A stretch of DNA of 64,000 bases from Ruminococcus sp. (lineage in GTDB: Bacteria; Bacillota; Clostridia; Lachnospirales; Lachnospiraceae). The stretch is taken from contig JACERV010000013.1 in assembly GCA_013911065.1 (NCBI GenBank), positions 1-64,000 on the forward strand. The letters are read 5' to 3'. Within the stretch, counting starts at the first letter, position 1. Every line of letters begins with the position of its first letter. The notes beneath the pieces are model-generated. The model made no database searches. It had not been told where the DNA came from and saw nothing but the letters and a program-made list of their open reading frames with translations. Shown in pieces: positions 26,775-36,907 of the stretch. A program made the position numbers and the translations under genes.

Positions 26775-26799
26775 ACCGTTTTCTCCTCGCTTTCTACTT

Positions 26800-28311
26800 T
26801 TACGCACTTTTATTTTTTGCTTCTTCAGATATTCTTCTGAGTTCCGCCTTTCTTACCTTTCCGTTCTGAGTCACCGGATAGGATTCGACGATCCTGAACT
26901 CTGTCGGTATCTCATACTTGGCAAGATGATGCGCCAGATATGCTCTCAAAGCTCTCTCATCCAATACTGTTCCTTCTTCAAGTATCAATGCTGCCTCTGG
27001 CACCTCGCCATATTTTTTGCTGCTCACTGCGTATACCGCCGCTTCTTTGATCCCCGGGAATTCAAGAAGAAGAGTTTCAATCTGGCGGGGGAATATCTTC
27101 TCACCTCCGCGGTTAACAATATCTTTAATCCGATCTACCAGGAACACATTTCCATCCTCATCCATATATCCGGCATCGCCGCTGTACATATCCGATCCGG
27201 GAAGAGCAGGGAGCTGCCATCTTCCCCTAGCTACACACGGACCATGGAATACAATTTCCCCTATTGTTCCAGGCGGTACTTCTTCATGGTTTGCATCCAC
27301 TACCGTACACACTACATTGGGAACTGCCTTCAGCGGACCTCTGCTGACATAAGACAACGTTCCAGATCCTGCGGTTTCCGTCATCCCGTAAGCCTGATGC
27401 AGAACTGCTGCAGGTGCCTGTGCATTAATTGCCTCAAGCTCTTCTTTACTGACCGGAGCTCCCCCGCATACCATCACTTTCAGACTCGAAAAATCTTTTT
27501 CCGGATTTTTGCTGTCAAGAAGTTCCAGATGAATAGCCGGCACAGTATGAAAATGAGTCGCCCTGTATTGTTTGATTTTATGTATGACATCGTCTGCTTT
27601 ATAAAACTTCGACAGCACAACGGTGGCGCCCATATAAATAAAATAGGTTGTCACACAACTTAAGCCAAGGATATGGAAAATCGGTACAGAAAGTACTGTT
27701 ACAGCATGTTCATCAAGCCCTTGAATTTCCTGATAACCATATGCCGCTTCCATAATATTCCCTTGAGATACCATAATTCCCTTTGGCATTCCTGTCGTAC
27801 CGGATGTATGCATAATGACTGCTGTATCCTCTTTACCCGCAGTACATTCAGCCGGCTCTGTATAAGACCTGATGTCAAAATCATTTTTTTCTGTCAGAAT
27901 GCCCCTGACAGTGTTTTTTGCTTCTGTCTGGTCGATCTTATCCATCCACATATAGTCAGCCGCAATCAGTTTTACATCCATTGTCTTTAGAAGTTTATCT
28001 ATCTCTTTTCCCGGAAACTTGGTATTAACCATAACTGCTATACATCCGATCTTCATCGCAGCATAGAACATTTCTACGATATGTACACTGTTTACCATTA
28101 CAATCGCTATCTGCTCCTGTTTTTCCATATGGTATTTATGTTTAAGAACTCCTGCCAAACGATCTACTCTGTCCATCAGCTCCACATAAGTGTACTCGCC
28201 GCTGTCATCGATAATCGCCGCTTTATCCGGATATTTTTCTGCTGAGCATTTCAGCATCTCATACAGATTCTGATACGGTTTCCTATAATCTTTGATCACA
28301 TATTCTTTCAT
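26800..28311 (-). CDS. AMP-forming acyl-CoA ligase
   Basis: A 503-aa member of the ANL superfamily activating a carboxylic acid with ATP and CoA. Motifs in order: VIMHTSGTTGMPKGIM (ATP phosphate grip), YGMTETAGSGT, GDAGYMDEDGNVFLVDRIKDIVNRGGEKI (hinge and adenine contacts) and NGKVRKAELR with the C-terminal catalytic Lys. The acyl pocket cannot be interpreted by eye. Gene order thiolase - ligase - CoA-transferase means two independent routes to the CoA ester in one operon, perhaps for different substrates or energy states. Confidence 0.92.
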   Translation of the reverse strand: MKEYVIKDYRKPYQNLYEMLKCSAEKYPDKAAIIDDSGEYTYVELMDRVDRLAGVLKHKYHMEKQEQIAIVMVNSVHIVEMFYAAMKIGCIAVMVNTKFPGKEIDKLLKTMDVKLIAADYMWMDKIDQTEAKNTVRGILTEKNDFDIRSYTEPAECTAGKEDTAVIMHTSGTTGMPKGIMVSQGNIMEAAYGYQEIQGLDEHAVTVLSVPIFHILGLSCVTTYFIYMGATVVLSKFYKADDVIHKIKQYRATHFHTVPAIHLELLDSKNPEKDFSSLKVMVCGGAPVSKEELEAINAQAPAAVLHQAYGMTETAGSGTLSYVSRGPLKAVPNVVCTVVDANHEEVPPGTIGEIVFHGPCVARGRWQLPALPGSDMYSGDAGYMDEDGNVFLVDRIKDIVNRGGEKIFPRQIETLLLEFPGIKEAAVYAVSSKKYGEVPEAALILEEGTVLDERALRAYLAHHLAKYEIPTEFRIVESYPVTQNGKVRKAELRRISEEAKNKSA

Positions 28312-28353
28312 AAGTCATCCCTTCGATCTCCAATGTGTAAATTCACAATAGGA

Positions 28354-29535
28354 TCAACATTTTTCAAAGAGAACTGCCAGTCCCTGTCCGCCGCCAATAC
28401 ACAATGTTGCAATCCCACGTTTTGCATCTCTGCGCACCATCTCATTCATCAGCTTAATCGTGATCAGGCATCCTGTTGCTCCGATCGGATGGCCCATCGA
28501 AATACCGCTTCCATTGACATTTGTCTTCTCAATATCCAGTCCCAGTTCCCTGATGCATGCCAGAGACTGTGAAGCAAAAGCTTCATTTAACTCAAACAGA
28601 TCGATATCTTTGAGTGTCAGCCCCGTTTTCTCAAGAAGCTTTCTTACGGCAGGAATAGGTCCGACACCCATATACATTGGATCAACACCGGCTGCCGCCG
28701 CTTCCACAATTCTAACAATCGGTTTTAAACCGCGTTTTTTCGCTTCTTCTTCTGTCATTACGATAACAGCTGCACCACAGTCATTGATTCCGGAAGCATT
28801 TCCCGCTGTAACTGTTCCGCCTTCTTTAAATGCCGGACGGAGTTTTGCAAGTTTTTCTACTGTTGTACCTTCCCTGATATATTCGTCTTCCTGGAAAATG
28901 GCTGTCTCTTTTTTGTTTACTTTATACTCAACCGGTACTATCTCATCCTTAAACTTACCTTCTTTTCGTGCTTTAGCCGCTCTTTCCTGACTCAGTGCAG
29001 CATATTTGTCCTGATCCTCTCTTGTAATATGATAACGCTCAGCTACATTTTCTGCAGTGATTCCCATATGGTTTCTTGTCATCGGATCAGAAAGCGCGGT
29101 AATCAGACCATCTTCCAGTTCACCGTGTCCCATCCGATATCCGAATCTTGCTTTTCTAAGATAGAAAGGTATATTGGTCATGGATTCTGCACCGCCTGCT
29201 GCCGCAATATTACAGAATCCATTATCAATTTCCATTGCTGCTGTCAGAATTGCCTGAAGACCAGATGAACAAAGCCGGTTTACTGTCAACGCTGTTGCTT
29301 CATATGGAATACCAGCCTTAATAGAAGCAACGCGTGCCATAAAAGCATTCTCAGCCGCCTGCCCTACGCACCCCATTACTACCTCGTCGATTTCTTCCGG
29401 TTTCAATCCGGCTCTTTCCACAGCTGCCTTAATAGCAATACCGCCAAGGTCAGTCGCTTCATAATCCTTTAATGAACCTCCGAATTTGCCGACTGCCGTT
29501 CTTGCTCCTGAGACAATAACAATATTATTTTTCAT
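28354..29535 (-). CDS. Acetyl-CoA acetyltransferase (thiolase)
   Basis: A 393-aa biosynthetic/degradative thiolase. The nucleophile Cys89 lies in VNRLCSSGLQAI. The second active site is NGSGISMGHPIGATG (His about 349) and the acid-base Cys about 379 is in IATLCIGGGQGLA. NEAFASQSLACIRELGLD is also intact. First gene of the catabolic operon, behind a promoter at 29597-29625. It would cleave a 3-oxoacyl-CoA (acetoacetyl-CoA if the substrate is a C4 acid) to acetyl-CoA, supplying the CoA donor for the transferase. Confidence 0.94.
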   Translation of the reverse strand: MKNNIVIVSGARTAVGKFGGSLKDYEATDLGGIAIKAAVERAGLKPEEIDEVVMGCVGQAAENAFMARVASIKAGIPYEATALTVNRLCSSGLQAILTAAMEIDNGFCNIAAAGGAESMTNIPFYLRKARFGYRMGHGELEDGLITALSDPMTRNHMGITAENVAERYHITREDQDKYAALSQERAAKARKEGKFKDEIVPVEYKVNKKETAIFQEDEYIREGTTVEKLAKLRPAFKEGGTVTAGNASGINDCGAAVIVMTEEEAKKRGLKPIVRIVEAAAAGVDPMYMGVGPIPAVRKLLEKTGLTLKDIDLFELNEAFASQSLACIRELGLDIEKTNVNGSGISMGHPIGATGCLITIKLMNEMVRRDAKRGIATLCIGGGQGLAVLFEKC

Positions 29536-29596
29536 AACTTTTGTTCCTTTCCTAATCTTTATTGAAATTCTGCTGCAGCTTTTTGTTTACACGTTA

Positions 29597-29625
29597 ATTA
29601 TATCTTCAAGCCGTTATTTATGCAA
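29597..29625 (-). promoter_or_regulatory. Promoter of the CoA-thioester operon
   Basis: On the minus strand a -35 TTGCAT (29620-29625) and a -10 TATAAT (29597-29602) are separated by 17 bp and read toward the thiolase gene, about 60 bp away. Immediately after the -10 lies TTAACGTGTAAAC, a partly symmetric sequence that could be a repressor site. The LacI gene upstream on the same strand is the obvious candidate regulator. Confidence 0.6.
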
Positions 29626-29848
29626 TTCGCACAATTTACAATCATTTTATCCACATACTATTAGCTATATACAACAATCCAGTTGGCTTTGTTTGAAATT
29701 TTCATTCATAAAGCAGTTGACTATTATTTATTCACCGTCATAAACTGAAAATTTTTTCATATTATTTTCTGTAATTGTTAACTTTTCATAAAAATAACTT
29801 AAATCAGAATGAGAATTACTGTATAATTGCTTTTTTATATAAAAAAAA

Positions 29849-29880
29849 GACTGATATGTTTTCATGAAAACATATCAGTC
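29849..29880 (-). terminator. Terminator after the LacI gene
   Basis: A perfect 32-bp palindrome, with arms GACTGATATGTTTTCA and its complement, is followed on the minus strand by a T8 run. It separates the regulator from the operon promoter downstream. Confidence 0.92.
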
Positions 29881-29897
29881 TCTGCACTGTTCTTTTT

Positions 29898-30899
29898 TTA
29901 TTTGTTTCTTCGCATTACACTTTCTCCCGCTAGTATAACAGGCGAAAACAAAACGCTCTGTGTATCAGTCTCTCTGTCGCTGATTCTCTTCAAAAGCAGC
30001 TCTATCGCACGATCTCCCATTTTTCTCGGATTACTGCTCACCCTGGTAACATTAAGATTTCGGGATATAATCGTATTATCATAACAAACTATGCTTATAT
30101 CTTCCGGTATCCGGACTCCATAATCCTGCAACGCCCGGTAAAGTCCGTCTGCCATCAAATCATTACCGCAAAAAATAGCAGTATATCCTCTATCTTCTTT
30201 TATAATCGTCTCGCCGAATTTATAACCGCTCTCTCTGTCCAGATTACCATAATAAATACTATAATCCGAAACCGGAAGGCCACTTTCTTTCATTGCATCT
30301 CCATAGCCCCGGACTCTTTCCCTGGTCGTATTGGAATAACGATTTCCAGCCAGGTGTCCTATTTTCCGATGTCCTCTCTCAATCAAGTATTTAGCTGCCA
30401 TATATCCGCCGCGATAATTATCACTACACACAGAGTCAAAGGAAGCATAGTTTATAGATCGGTTGAGAAAGACTGCCGGAATTTTGCTCACATTCAAAAT
30501 CTGAGCAAGATGTTCCCCGCCTCTTACGTTAAGGTATACTATGCCGGCATACCCTTCACTGATTGCCATCTCCGTATATTCTTCTTCCTCTGAAATTTCT
30601 CCGCCTGTATAAGCTATCATTGGTACATAGTTATCATTCCGGATTGACTTAGCAAGATATGTAACCTGTTCTATATAAAACTGGTTGGACATATCGCCAA
30701 TCAACAGCAGAACTGTTCTCTCACGATATGCCGATTTTCTTCCATCGCTGAGATTGAGTTTATAATTATATTTTGCCAATAATTTTTGAATCTCAATTCG
30801 GGTCTCTTCCTTAACATTTCCCTTATTCGTAATAACTCTGGATATTGTTGCCGGAGAATAACCGCTGAGTTCTGAAAGTTCTTTTATCGTTATACCCAT
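29898..30899 (-). CDS. LacI-family transcriptional regulator
   Basis: A 333-aa repressor. The N-terminal helix-turn-helix and hinge read ITIKELSELSGYSPATISRVI … IQKLLAKYNYKLN. The effector domain (about 60-330) has the periplasmic-binding-protein fold, with VLLLIGDMSNQFYIEQV and VCSDNYRGGYMAAKYLIERGHRKIGHL, and AIFCGNDLMADGLYRAL near the second half. Ligands of this family are mostly sugars or related small polar compounds. It lies upstream of, and on the same strand as, the CoA-thioester operon and is closed by its own terminator, so control of that operon is likely but not shown. Confidence 0.92.
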   Translation of the reverse strand: MGITIKELSELSGYSPATISRVITNKGNVKEETRIEIQKLLAKYNYKLNLSDGRKSAYRERTVLLLIGDMSNQFYIEQVTYLAKSIRNDNYVPMIAYTGGEISEEEEYTEMAISEGYAGIVYLNVRGGEHLAQILNVSKIPAVFLNRSINYASFDSVCSDNYRGGYMAAKYLIERGHRKIGHLAGNRYSNTTRERVRGYGDAMKESGLPVSDYSIYYGNLDRESGYKFGETIIKEDRGYTAIFCGNDLMADGLYRALQDYGVRIPEDISIVCYDNTIISRNLNVTRVSSNPRKMGDRAIELLLKRISDRETDTQSVLFSPVILAGESVMRRNK

Positions 30900-30997
30900 T
30901 TCATCGCCTCTTTAGGCTATATTATATCATCTAATTTATATATATTCAACATTCCGTGCTGGAAATCAGCTCTTTACTTTGTAAATATGTCTTTAAA

Positions 30998-31855
<858 letters not shown>

Positions 31856-32294
31856 GAGTTAGTTCAGCCGAAAGTATCATTCTTATAGTTCATTTACGAT
31901 ATTATTATTGATCACCTTTCAGATCTTCATCTGCTCTCACCCCTGCTTTTCGGTGAAATAAAAAAATACCGGACTATACAAAATCAAATAGTCAGACATT
32001 GACGACTTCTGCATAATTCAGTATTGCCTATTCGGAATAGTAACAATCCTTGCTATATTTTATTTCTATAGATAGTAGTATCATACGCGGATACCGTATG
32101 CAATACTCAAAAATTATTTTATTAATTTAGCATGATTTCATAATTAAATTTTTGTTGATTTTTTCCATCCCGATTTGCTTAACCCAAACCTCAATACGTT
32201 TTCAGATAAGTTACAGCAGGAATATACTCTTAGCATATATTCCTGCTGCAATCTTTCTTTTTTCTATACATGACCTATCAGGGAAAGGATTATT
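31856..32294. other. Intergenic region with one hairpin
   Basis: No credible gene in about 440 bp of AT-rich DNA. A 12-bp inverted repeat (AGCAGGAATATA with TATATTCCTGCT, 32215-32247) is followed on the plus strand by T-rich sequence. It lies just past the DUF169 stop codon and is probably that operon's terminator region, though the T-rich side is on the opposite strand. Confidence 0.45.
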
Positions 32295-33062
32295 CTATTC
32301 TTTATCCGGAAAATAATCCTGAATCATAGTTGTTCTTGGATAATATGGATATAAGACATCATCTGCTTTTAAACGTTCCATTCCTTTAATTGCCGTTTCA
32401 AGATCTTCCAAAGTAACAGTAATCCGTACTTCTCCTGGAGCTAAATCTCCATTTCCTCTATCTCCCCGGCATCCAAGTGATAAACCCGGTTTTCCAGTCT
32501 TATACGTCCATCCCCAGGTATCTGCACAACTTGACTCTCCAATAAACGGGAACTCCAGCTTTCTATAGCTTGTTTCAATGAGACCTGCAAAAAAATGGAA
32601 AGCTGCACCCGGAGGACATTGGATACTTATCACGTCCGGATCTGTAATGTCCATCTTCCATAATGGAGATGTCACAAACGCAATAATATTATCATCTGGG
32701 ACTCCTTCTTTCATCATCAGAATATGTTGTTTTGAAGCCTCCGGATTACTAAACCATTTCAGTGGTGGATTTGCAAGTGCTTCTCCACTATACCATTCTT
32801 CGTCCTGTTTCTGACATCCATTACATGCTGCACAGTAATGCATCAGAAAATCTTCTCCACGTAAAACAACTGTTTTCGGGAAATATGCCGAAAACCCGAT
32901 AGACATACACGCAAAACCTTCTTTTGCATACTCTTTATTAGGAATGTTCTCCAGCTGGGATTCCTCGGTAATATATTTAATAGCAACAGCATTCGTATCC
33001 AGCTTTAAAAGTTTTATCAGTCGATCATTAAGCTCTACCAAATTATACTTATTCTCTGCCAT
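32295..33062 (-). CDS. DUF169-family protein
   Basis: A 255-aa protein of the DUF169 (PF02596) family, function not established. Seen: AVAIKYITEE at the first strand, a cysteine cluster MHYCAACNGCQKQDE (about 75-90) that could bind metal or an iron-sulfur cluster, PPGAAFHFFAGLIETSY in the middle, and the family signature LSLGCRGDRGNGDLAPGEVRI near the end. It follows the Old-Yellow-Enzyme-type gene by 16 bp and shares its TetR-like promoter, so it most likely serves the same substrate, perhaps as a sensor, carrier or ligase-like partner. Confidence 0.85.
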   Translation of the reverse strand: MAENKYNLVELNDRLIKLLKLDTNAVAIKYITEESQLENIPNKEYAKEGFACMSIGFSAYFPKTVVLRGEDFLMHYCAACNGCQKQDEEWYSGEALANPPLKWFSNPEASKQHILMMKEGVPDDNIIAFVTSPLWKMDITDPDVISIQCPPGAAFHFFAGLIETSYRKLEFPFIGESSCADTWGWTYKTGKPGLSLGCRGDRGNGDLAPGEVRITVTLEDLETAIKGMERLKADDVLYPYYPRTTMIQDYFPDKE

Positions 33063-33078
33063 TTATCTTTCCTCCCTA

Positions 33079-35010
33079 TCAGGCATTATAACCGGCTTCA
33101 AGTCCTTCCAGATTTGCATTCATGATATTGGAGCATCTTTCGCCGCAGTCTCCTATCACGGCAAGTCTGTCTCCGAGCCAGCTCAGACTTTCTTTCAACT
33201 CGATGTTCGGCTTATATCCCATTGCCAGAACGATATAGTCAGCCGCCAGTTCTGTTTCCGTTCCATTTTCCGATACGACGACACTGTGATCCGTAAATTC
33301 TTTGATTGGTGTTCCCGGCATCAGTTTGACCTGACGCTCTCGTAAAATCCGCATCGCATTTGATTTCAGGATTCCATTCATTCCATTACCGATCACAGGC
33401 AACATCTCAACGATCGTAATATCTCCCCGCTCGCCCATTGCCAGATAAGCCGCTGTTTCTATGCCGACTTCTCCTCCGCCTGCGACTACAAGATTTCCTT
33501 CAACCTGAACTTTTCCAAGCAGCACATCTTCTGCTTTCACAACATTTTTCCCATCAATTCCCGGGATCGGGGGCACACTCGGATGGCCGCCCACGGCAAG
33601 GATCACTTTGTCCGGATTCTGTTCTTTTACCATGTCAGCAGTCACTTCCGTATTGTAATGAACCGTAATATCATACTGCTTTACTTCATAGTTCATCCAT
33701 GCGACATAATGTGCCAGGTCATTTTTCCCCGGCGGGAAGCTTGCAGCGATAAAGGTTCCTCCAAGCTTATCCTCTTTCTCATATAAATCGACTTTATGTC
33801 CTCTCCTGCTTGCCGCGATTGCTGCCGTAAGTCCTGCCGGACCTCCTCCGATAACCATGACATTTTTGATTTTTTCCGGTTTTTCCTCAAAAGTATATTT
33901 CCACTCCTGTCCGAGATACGGATTGACTGCACAGTGACACTGTTGATCGATAAAAATCTCATTTTCACATGTCTTGCAACCAAGGCACGGACGTATGCCC
34001 TGAAAATCTTCCTTTTGCGCTTTCTCAGGGAAATGAGGGTCTGCGAGAGACGCTCTGGAAAGCCCCACCAGATCGAACCATCCGAGTTCCAGATACTGGT
34101 CTGCCATCAAGGGATCCTTAATGCGATTGACTGAAAGCACGGGAATATTCACTACTTTTTTAATTTCATACGCCTTGTCCATCGTCACTCCGAACGGCTG
34201 ATACTGTGTTCCGGACTGAGCAAGATTATGGGTGCAATAGGTTCCGTTAGAACAGTTCAGCATACTGACGCCCAGTTTTTCAAGCAATACCGCAATCATC
34301 CGTGACTCGGCAAGTGTACGCCCTCCGACAATATCTTCATCGGTTGAGAACCGGACAGAAATAGGAAAATCATCCCCCACGTTTTTCTTGACTTCTTTTA
34401 TAACTTCTGTCAACAGTCTGACCCTGTTCATGAAACATCCGCCGTATTCATCGGTTCTTCTGTTCTGATACGGAGAAAGGAATCCGGCGATGAGATATCC
34501 GTTCCCGGAATGGATCTCTACCCCGTCAAAGCCTGCTTTTTTTGCTCTTCCTGCTGCCGCACCAAAATCTTTTACAATCTTATGGATTTCGTCAACAGTC
34601 AGTTCCCTTGGCATTTCGCGACACATCGGGCATGCAATCGGTGACACTGCTTCCGGCTGTACTCCTCCGTTTACAGTATGGTTAGACTGTCTACCTGGAT
34701 GATAAATCTGGCAAAAAATCTTTGTTCCATACTTATGTATAGTTTCTGTCAACTTTTTATTACCTTCTATCTGACCATCATTATATAAACCAGCAATCCG
34801 ACTAAAGCCTTTTGCATGTTCATTAACCGCATAATCTTCTGTGATGATCAGTCCATATCCTCCCTTCGCTTTCTCCTCAAGATATTTAATAAACTGTTCT
34901 GTAATTTTCCCGTCATAAGTATTAAAATTCATAACCATAGCTGTTGACACTGTACGATTCTTGATCTCAATATTACCAACCTTAACAGGAGTAAAAAGTT
35001 TACTGTACAT
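33079..35010 (-). CDS. Bai/2,4-dienoyl-CoA-reductase-like flavoenzyme (OYE + FeS + FAD)
   Basis: A 643-aa multidomain ene-reductase. It has an FMN TIM barrel (1-340; FCQIYHPGRQSN, GFDGVEIHSGNGYLIAGFLSPYQNRRTDEYGG), a 4Fe-4S cysteine set CLGCKTCENEIFIDQQCHC (about 345-365), then an FAD/NAD(P) domain with VMVIGGGPAGLTAAIAASRRG and a second dinucleotide motif VVAGGGEVGIETAAYLAM. This is the architecture of BaiCD/BaiH, FldZ and dienoyl-CoA reductase, enzymes reducing an activated C=C bond. Start MYSKLF has GGAGG about 8 nt upstream. The operon promoter carries two palindromic operators. Substrate unknown; a steroid, bile acid, cinnamate or enoyl-CoA are candidates. Confidence 0.92.
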   Translation of the reverse strand: MYSKLFTPVKVGNIEIKNRTVSTAMVMNFNTYDGKITEQFIKYLEEKAKGGYGLIITEDYAVNEHAKGFSRIAGLYNDGQIEGNKKLTETIHKYGTKIFCQIYHPGRQSNHTVNGGVQPEAVSPIACPMCREMPRELTVDEIHKIVKDFGAAAGRAKKAGFDGVEIHSGNGYLIAGFLSPYQNRRTDEYGGCFMNRVRLLTEVIKEVKKNVGDDFPISVRFSTDEDIVGGRTLAESRMIAVLLEKLGVSMLNCSNGTYCTHNLAQSGTQYQPFGVTMDKAYEIKKVVNIPVLSVNRIKDPLMADQYLELGWFDLVGLSRASLADPHFPEKAQKEDFQGIRPCLGCKTCENEIFIDQQCHCAVNPYLGQEWKYTFEEKPEKIKNVMVIGGGPAGLTAAIAASRRGHKVDLYEKEDKLGGTFIAASFPPGKNDLAHYVAWMNYEVKQYDITVHYNTEVTADMVKEQNPDKVILAVGGHPSVPPIPGIDGKNVVKAEDVLLGKVQVEGNLVVAGGGEVGIETAAYLAMGERGDITIVEMLPVIGNGMNGILKSNAMRILRERQVKLMPGTPIKEFTDHSVVVSENGTETELAADYIVLAMGYKPNIELKESLSWLGDRLAVIGDCGERCSNIMNANLEGLEAGYNA

Positions 35011-35086
35011 AATAAATCCTCCATACAGATATGACATACCGGCGCCTGTATTTCATATCCTTTTTCAAAATCAAATGCATGTTCAT
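35000..35086 (-). other. Possible leader ORF overlapping the flavoenzyme start
   Basis: An ATG at 35086 opens 28 codons (MNMHLILKKDMKYRRRY…) ending at TAA 35000, inside the first codons of the flavoenzyme in another frame. A 16-codon ORF of the same frame structure (MNIGEILKGDIKYRRH) lies in the copied leader at 45843-45893. The match may reflect DNA duplication rather than selection on a peptide, and I see no strong ribosome site. Confidence 0.3.
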
Positions 35087-35087
35087 T

Positions 35088-35142
35088 ATTGACTGTCCAG
35101 TCATTTGTTAAAATTATAGCATAATTGACTGCAAAGTCAATC
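35088..35142 (-). promoter_or_regulatory. Promoter with two TetR-like operators
   Basis: Minus-strand promoter: -35 TTGACT (35135-35140), 16-bp spacer, -10 TATAAT (35113-35118). One palindrome, AATTGACT-GCAA-AGTCAATC (35123-35142, plus strand), covers the -35. A second, ATTGACTGTCCAGTCATT (35088-35105), lies just after the -10. A repressor bound here would block polymerase. The same layout with the same elements recurs at 45787 beside a TetR gene. Confidence 0.75.
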
Positions 35143-35290
35143 ATATATTATTAATTCATCCTTATTTTATAGTATTCCCCTAATAAGACTATAAAGTACA
35201 GAAAAAAGGGAGACTTCTTCCACCCTTTTCTCCTGCGTCAAATACCGGTAAGTTTTCTTACAATACAGTCTTTATTACTGTAATCTTATC

Positions 35291-36907
35291 TTAAATTTTT
35301 CTTATTATATTTCTGAGCTTAAGCACCATGGACGGTGACACCGACAGTTCGTCAACCCCTATTTTTAAAAACTTTTCTGTCAAGGTCTCATCAGCTCCCA
35401 ATTCCCCACAGATTCCAACCCACTTTCCCGCTTTGTGGGCATTATCCACTACAATCTTGATCATTCTTAAAATAGCCTTGTGATGTGGGTTATAGAAATC
35501 ATCCAGACGTTCATTCTGCCGATCAATAGCAAGCGTATACTGGGTTAGGTCGTTGGTTCCAATACTGAAAAAGTCAACAAGTTCTGCAAGTTCATCGCTG
35601 ATCATTACCGCCGCCGGGGTCTCGATCATAATCCCCTGTTCCGGAACACGATATGGAATCCCATCACGTTCCAATTCTTCCTGAACTTTTTTTATGATCT
35701 TGTAAATCTGTTTCACCTCTTCTGTGGAGATGATCATGGGATACATAATAGAAAGTTTTCCGTAATACGCGGCACGGAGTAGTGCTCGAAGCTGTATCTT
35801 AAAAATATCCGGCTGTTTCAGGCAGATTCGAATTGCACGATATCCCATAGCAGGATTTTCTTCCTTTCGTAAATTGAAATAATCAGCTTTCTTATCAGCT
35901 CCGATATCCAGTGTACGGATGATCACTTTCTTATCTCCCATAGTTTGGACTACCCGCCGGTATGCCTGATACTGTTCTTCCTCCGTTGGGAAATTATCCC
36001 TTCCTAGATACAGGAACTCGCTACGGAAGAGACCAATACCTTCCGCATCATTTTGCAACACATATCCTACGTCCGAAACGCTTCCGATATTGGCATAAAT
36101 ATTGATCTTCTGTCCACCTGTTGTAACACTCTCTTTCCCTTTTAAATCTTCTAATAGCCTGCGCTTTTCCTGTTCCTCACATATCTTTGCATTTGCATAA
36201 TCTTTGATTTTCTGTTCCGGGTCGAAGTACACCTTCCCACAAATACCGTCAACAACTGTCTCCATCCCTGAACGGATCTGTTCAAACTCCAGTGGCACTC
36301 CGATCAAGGCAGGAATATTCATCATCCTGGCAAGAATGGATGTGTGGGAATTAGTCGATCCATGTACTGTCACGATACCTAGGATCTTTGATTTGTCTAA
36401 CTGCACAGTTTCACTTGGGGTTAAATCCTGCGCTACGACCACAGAAGGTTTCATATTCTCAATATCCGAATTTTCCTGACCAGAAAGATTTCTCAACAGG
36501 CGTTCAGAAATATCTTTTATATCTGCCGCCCTTGCTCTCATGTAATCATCCTCCATAGAAGCGAACATCTGTGAAAAATTGTCTCCCGTGACAGCAACAG
36601 CATATTCAGCGTTAACTTGTTCCTTTTCTATCATCGACTGGATTGACTCCTGATAGTCATCATCATCCAACATCATCTGATGTACTTCAAAAATAGCGGC
36701 ATTGGACTCACCGACTTCCTTCAAAGCTTTATCATAAAGTCTCTGAAGCTGTTCCTTTGCACAGCTTACTGCATCTTTCAACCTTCCCAGTTCCACTCCA
36801 CTGTTTTCAGTCCTTATTCGTTTCACTTGGACATCTCTATTTTTCAGCACCAACGCCGGCCCCACAGCGATACCTTTATATACGACTTTACCCTGATATT
36901 CCATCAT
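35291..36907 (-). CDS. ptsI: PTS phosphoenolpyruvate-protein phosphotransferase (enzyme I)
   Basis: A 538-aa enzyme I, which takes phosphate from phosphoenolpyruvate and passes it to HPr. The phospho-accepting His188 lies in GSTNSHTSILARMMNIPA. The PEP-binding TIM barrel has LFRSEFLYLGR, IRTLDIGADKK, NPAMGYRAIRICL, GIMIETPAAV, FSIGTNDLTQYTLAIDR and GICGELGAD. It is slightly shorter than typical enzyme I (about 570 aa). Its ATG overlaps the stop of the pyrophosphatase gene. Gene order HPr - pyrophosphatase - EI on the minus strand forms a compact operon. Confidence 0.94.
   Translation of the reverse strand: MMEYQGKVVYKGIAVGPALVLKNRDVQVKRIRTENSGVELGRLKDAVSCAKEQLQRLYDKALKEVGESNAAIFEVHQMMLDDDDYQESIQSMIEKEQVNAEYAVAVTGDNFSQMFASMEDDYMRARAADIKDISERLLRNLSGQENSDIENMKPSVVVAQDLTPSETVQLDKSKILGIVTVHGSTNSHTSILARMMNIPALIGVPLEFEQIRSGMETVVDGICGKVYFDPEQKIKDYANAKICEEQEKRRLLEDLKGKESVTTGGQKINIYANIGSVSDVGYVLQNDAEGIGLFRSEFLYLGRDNFPTEEEQYQAYRRVVQTMGDKKVIIRTLDIGADKKADYFNLRKEENPAMGYRAIRICLKQPDIFKIQLRALLRAAYYGKLSIMYPMIISTEEVKQIYKIIKKVQEELERDGIPYRVPEQGIMIETPAAVMISDELAELVDFFSIGTNDLTQYTLAIDRQNERLDDFYNPHHKAILRMIKIVVDNAHKAGKWVGICGELGADETLTEKFLKIGVDELSVSPSMVLKLRNIIRKI

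Noticed and set aside
26752-27663. A 303-codon plus-strand gene
   Set aside because: Shadow of the acyl-CoA ligase. No domain and no ribosome site fitting the context.
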